The translations under genes were made by a program, and so were the position numbers. Source: Paralithodes platypus (taxonomy: Eukaryota; Arthropoda; Malacostraca; Decapoda; Lithodidae). From it: DNA of 64,000 nt. The notes beneath the pieces are model-generated. The model saw nothing but the letters and a program-made list of their open reading frames with translations. It had not been told where the DNA came from and did not search any database. Positions 61,366-64,000 of this stretch are shown here, one piece after another (the stretch's first letter is position 1; each line of letters begins with the position of its first letter). Where the stretch lies: NCBI GenBank assembly GCA_032716605.1, contig CM064485.1:34786061-34850060 (forward strand), written 5' to 3'.

Positions 61366-61865
61366 GGGGAGGTGTGGTGGAGTGGTCATGCCACTGGATT
61401 GGTAATCCAATGGACCGGGTTCAAATCCCGATATGTCAATGAGAAGATATTATTAGGATTGAATTTGTGCTGTACCTAGTATCAGTGCATTACCACAAAG
61501 CCCACCGAAATGCCAAAAAAATACCCTCATTGTTCCCTGATTAAATAACACTGTATGAATATTCCCATATTCAAAATATGTTACAGGGGGACAATGCCTA
61601 GTGAGTTCACTGCTCAATAGGTGACGTTCTGAGAGTGAGGGTCTGAGTCTGGAGGGTGAGACGGTGAAACCCTTGAGCGAAGCAACCAGCCGCTTCAGAG
61701 ATGGAGCTGCTTCGAGCCATGATGGATGCTTCACATGTCTCACTCCCCTGACTGGAACAAGACCTCACGGGCTTCACCGTGTTGAGCGGTGGAATGTACA
61801 GGCTCTCAGCCTATGCCGCGAGGGAGTAGTTGGAATATAGAAATAAAAAAAAAAAAAAAAAAAAA
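61366..61865 (+). mobile_element. tRNA-Thr-like SINE with poly(A) tail
   Basis: A-box TGGTGGAGTGG at 61375-61385, B-box GGTTCAAATCC at 61418-61428. An anticodon-like loop TTGGTAA (GGT, Thr) sits in a paired stem. About 420 bp of unrelated body and an A20 tail (61846-61865) follow. It interrupts the CACCCAAATGCCAT/AAAAGGGTGTCC repeat, which is uninterrupted at 1185-1210 and 63308-63335. The acceptor arms do not pair, so it is a SINE and not a tRNA gene. Confidence 0.8.
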
Positions 61866-62127
61866 GGTTGTCCTATATCAAGCCAACTCAACCCTGCTCC
61901 TACACAGGCTTGAGGAAGTGAATTAACACAAACATACGCCAAAGTAAAGTTATTCACGATCATTCGAAATTGGGATTTTGTGTATTTCCTCTTTAACAAG
62001 TAAGTGTTTATACTTATAAGAGTGTGCAAAATATAAATATGTTCTATTGTATAACTAAGAACCCCAAAAGATTCACCAAACCCAAATATACGAAGCGTTT
62101 GTTGACGTTCTTAAAAAAAAAAAAAAA
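61866..62127. repeat. Continuation of split repeat and AT-rich spacer
   Basis: 61866-61915 continues the repeat split by the SINE (TGTCC...CAAGCCAACTCAACCC). The rest is AT-rich up to an A18 run at 62113-62130. No gene. Confidence 0.6.
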
Positions 62128-63235
62128 AAAGCAACAGCTTGCGTACGCTTATACGATATCGGGAAAGTAATGCTTCTTTATTAACCCTATACTGGCGGCC
62201 CGCAACATAAGTCGAGTTAAATAAGTTTGGACTATGTGGCGGCTCACACCATAAGTCGTGTGGCAATTTCAGCACGTAATGTTGCTGAGAGAGAGAGACA
62301 AGTGGTGGCAGGAGAGTAGCGAGCGCATGACTGCTCCAGACCACCGCGGCGGGCCTACTGACATGAATCCCACCCTCCTCCACCCTCTCACACTCGCTAC
62401 ATAGTGAAATGTATGGGGAAAGTACCGAATTACATGGTTTTTGCACTCGTGTTGCGCGGTTGTTGCAAGAAAACTAGCGGTCATACAAGGATCGTTGTGG
62501 TGTCATTGAAAAGCTCTGTTTATGCCCTTTCAGGGATAGATACTTGTTTTACGCTCTGGGTCTTATTTAGGCATGAAAATGATCACGTAAACAGCCCTAT
62601 TTTGGGTAAAAACACCCCGCTGGTGGCTACATATTATATACCGCCTAGGCCGCTCTTTAGGTGTTAAACCCTCTAAGTAGCATATTATAATTTATTATGT
62701 AAATGTTTGTTAAACTAATGGAACTGAAATTGTGTACTTCGACTTCCAAACCAATCTGATGATCTCTGAACTTTGAAATAATTGTAATAGTTTCGAAATC
62801 TGACCTTGTTCATTATAACGGAATGAAGGTTCTTGGTACGATGTTGCCAATGTAGCTGATACCGTTAAATCCAGCGAATCACTTCCATCACTTCCATCTA
62901 GCGAAATCAGATGTGAATTCTAGCGATATTCAAGTTAGTTTCCCTATTTAAGGAATTGGAGAGATGTTTCGATTGTTAAAGAATATTCTCGATACTTCAA
63001 CATATGTTTTCTAGTGACATACAAGTTGTTAGTGTATGGTGACTATCTAGCGATTTGTCAATGCTATTCTAGCATACATTTGTGCTTTAGTTTATCTTGC
63101 ATTTTTTTTTTAAATTTGCCCTATTTCTCCAGAAGACTTCCTACATGGTATAGTGTATTGTTCTAGTGATAATTAAATATTATATAGGGCTATTTTAAGT
63201 TGGCTGATGAATATGAAGCAGTAATATGCTGGAAG
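62128..63235 (+). repeat. Dispersed repeat split by a MITE
   Basis: Third copy of the repeat at 15755-16420. Left part 62128-62180, right part 62668-63235. Diverged from the other two by several percent, so it is an older or separate copy and not part of the arm duplication. Confidence 0.8.
62181..62667 (+). mobile_element. piggyBac-type MITE, 479 bp, with empty site
   Basis: The element is 62185-62663, TTAA at 62181-62184 and 62664-62667. Ends CCCTATACTGGCGGCC and, on the other strand, CACCTAAAGAGCGGCC. The same host repeat at 15809-15812 and 45255-45258 carries a single TTAA and no insert, which fixes both ends. No transposase frame. Confidence 0.85.
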
Positions 63236-63239
63236 ATGA

Positions 63240-63375
63240 GAACACTGTATTACCGGATTTTCCTTTACCATCACTATTTACTATAGACTGGAAATGGTGT
63301 CGTATTTCACACGCAAATGCCATAAAAGGGTGTCCAATATCAAGCCAACTCAACCCTGCTCCTACACGGCTTACT
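63240..63375. repeat. Copy of the 46-bp-unit repeat
   Basis: TTTTCCTTTACCATCA... to CAAGCCAACTCAACCCTGC, a diverged single copy of the block at 1127-1235 that also flanks the SINE. Uninterrupted at the SINE site. Confidence 0.75.
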
Positions 63376-63456
63376 GACTATTCCGCCCTCAGACCATTCC
63401 GAATAGAAGATCCCGCCCGCTTAGCTAGGTCCTTCCCACCCGAATGTTGTGGGCGG

Positions 63457-63962
63457 TAAAATACCCCAAAAAGGGAATTCCCCCACCAACCTCCCGACCA
63501 ACAACCCAGTGGTAATTCCGCAAGAACCAGAGCGAAACCCAACCGGGACGAAAGGACCCAACAGCAAGAAGGGAATGTGGGACACTCCCGCAAGACCAAA
63601 GGAAGCCGCCAACCCTGTCAGTCAACAGAGGACGCGCACGACTGGACCAGGGGACCGACCCCATCACGGCCGGAAAGAAAAAGGCCCCAAAGGACGTCGG
63701 CCACAAAATGGTGGATCCCCAAACTTTTTAACATTCAAAACACTCACATACCAACCCCATGCTCAGCTGTCCTTTTTCTGTTGTAGTAACTAAGTATATA
63801 GATATGTGCCCCCTGCTCAGTTGCACCCTTGCCTTGGTCTTCTAGTAACGAAGTGTATATAAAATATTAACCGGAGTATGCCACCTGTATAGATGCGACA
63901 TAGCGACACTGTCCTTGTGTCGTATTGTGCCATGTGCATACCAACCCGGTTTCAACATCTTT
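63457..63962 (+). repeat. Start of a further LTR, divergent subfamily
   Basis: TAAAATACCCC at 63457 after a purine-rich TGTGGGCGG. The U3 frame is open for over 110 codons (IPQKGNSPTN...). 63780-63960 matches the TAGCGGCAC block of the central LTR subfamily (near 33670-33850). No internal region is visible, so it may be a solo or truncated LTR. Confidence 0.7.
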
Positions 63963-64000
63963 AAAATACCAACAGGAACGAAAAAACCTGAGAGCGAAAC
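63963..64000 (+). repeat. Second LTR start nested in the first
   Basis: AAAATACCAACAGG then CCTGAGAGCGAAAC, matching the start of the central element's LTR at 33069-33104. It lies inside the LTR begun at 63457 and runs off the window, so LTR-in-LTR nesting occurs here too. Confidence 0.65.

Noticed and set aside
61375..61440. Possible tRNA-Thr gene
   Set aside because: A and B boxes and an anticodon-like loop are present, but the acceptor stem does not pair, and a long body with poly(A) follows, as in a SINE.

Overview
This is non-coding, repeat-dominated animal nuclear DNA. I see no host protein gene, rRNA or intact tRNA. The repeat mix is a Ty3/Gypsy LTR retrotransposon family, CR1-like LINE 3' tails, tRNA-derived SINEs, piggyBac-type MITEs bounded by TTAA, and (TA)n arrays. 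It fits an arthropod, perhaps a decapod crustacean, but nothing in the sequence fixes the taxon.

The whole window is organised as a giant imperfect inverted repeat. Bases 1-28887 are the reverse complement of about 33046-61032. Between the arms lie a 100-N assembly gap (28888-28987) and about 4 kb found only once (28988-33045). The paired coordinates sum to about 61034-61048 over the outer 15 kb, so those parts are almost collinear. In the inner part the sum climbs to about 61930, because the left arm carries roughly 0.9 kb of scattered extra bases. Because the repeat axis sits beside a gap, a mis-scaffolded second haplotype is at least as likely as a true palindrome.

Each arm holds the same insertion of one 13.95-kb Ty3/Gypsy element: minus strand at 1398-15347, plus strand at 45696-59645. 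In the right arm both LTRs are exactly 3184 bp, the target-site duplication is CAAAT, and the LTR ends are TAAAAT...ATAACA rather than TG...CA. The internal region reads PBS, gag, aspartic protease, a Pro-rich linker with a 420-bp in-frame tandem duplication, reverse transcriptase, RNase H, integrase with GPY/F module, a very long Pro/Ser/Thr-rich tail, and PPT. All reading frames are broken. Some breaks are shared by the two copies and some are private to one. There is no env.

In the centre lies a related element that has lost protease, RT, RNase H and integrase (28988-40313). It keeps a gag remnant and Pro-rich sequence. Its 3' LTR carries a nested solo LTR (34525-37737) flanked by ATAAG on both sides. 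The left arm repeats the 3' LTR and its nested solo LTR (21225-28866).

The segments between and outside the LTR elements (15348-21224 with 40314-45690; 1-1397 with 59646-61032; and the unduplicated 61033-64000) are mosaics of LINE tails, SINEs, MITEs, microsatellites and unnamed dispersed repeats. Several insertions can be dated relative to each other because an uninterrupted copy of the target exists elsewhere in the window.
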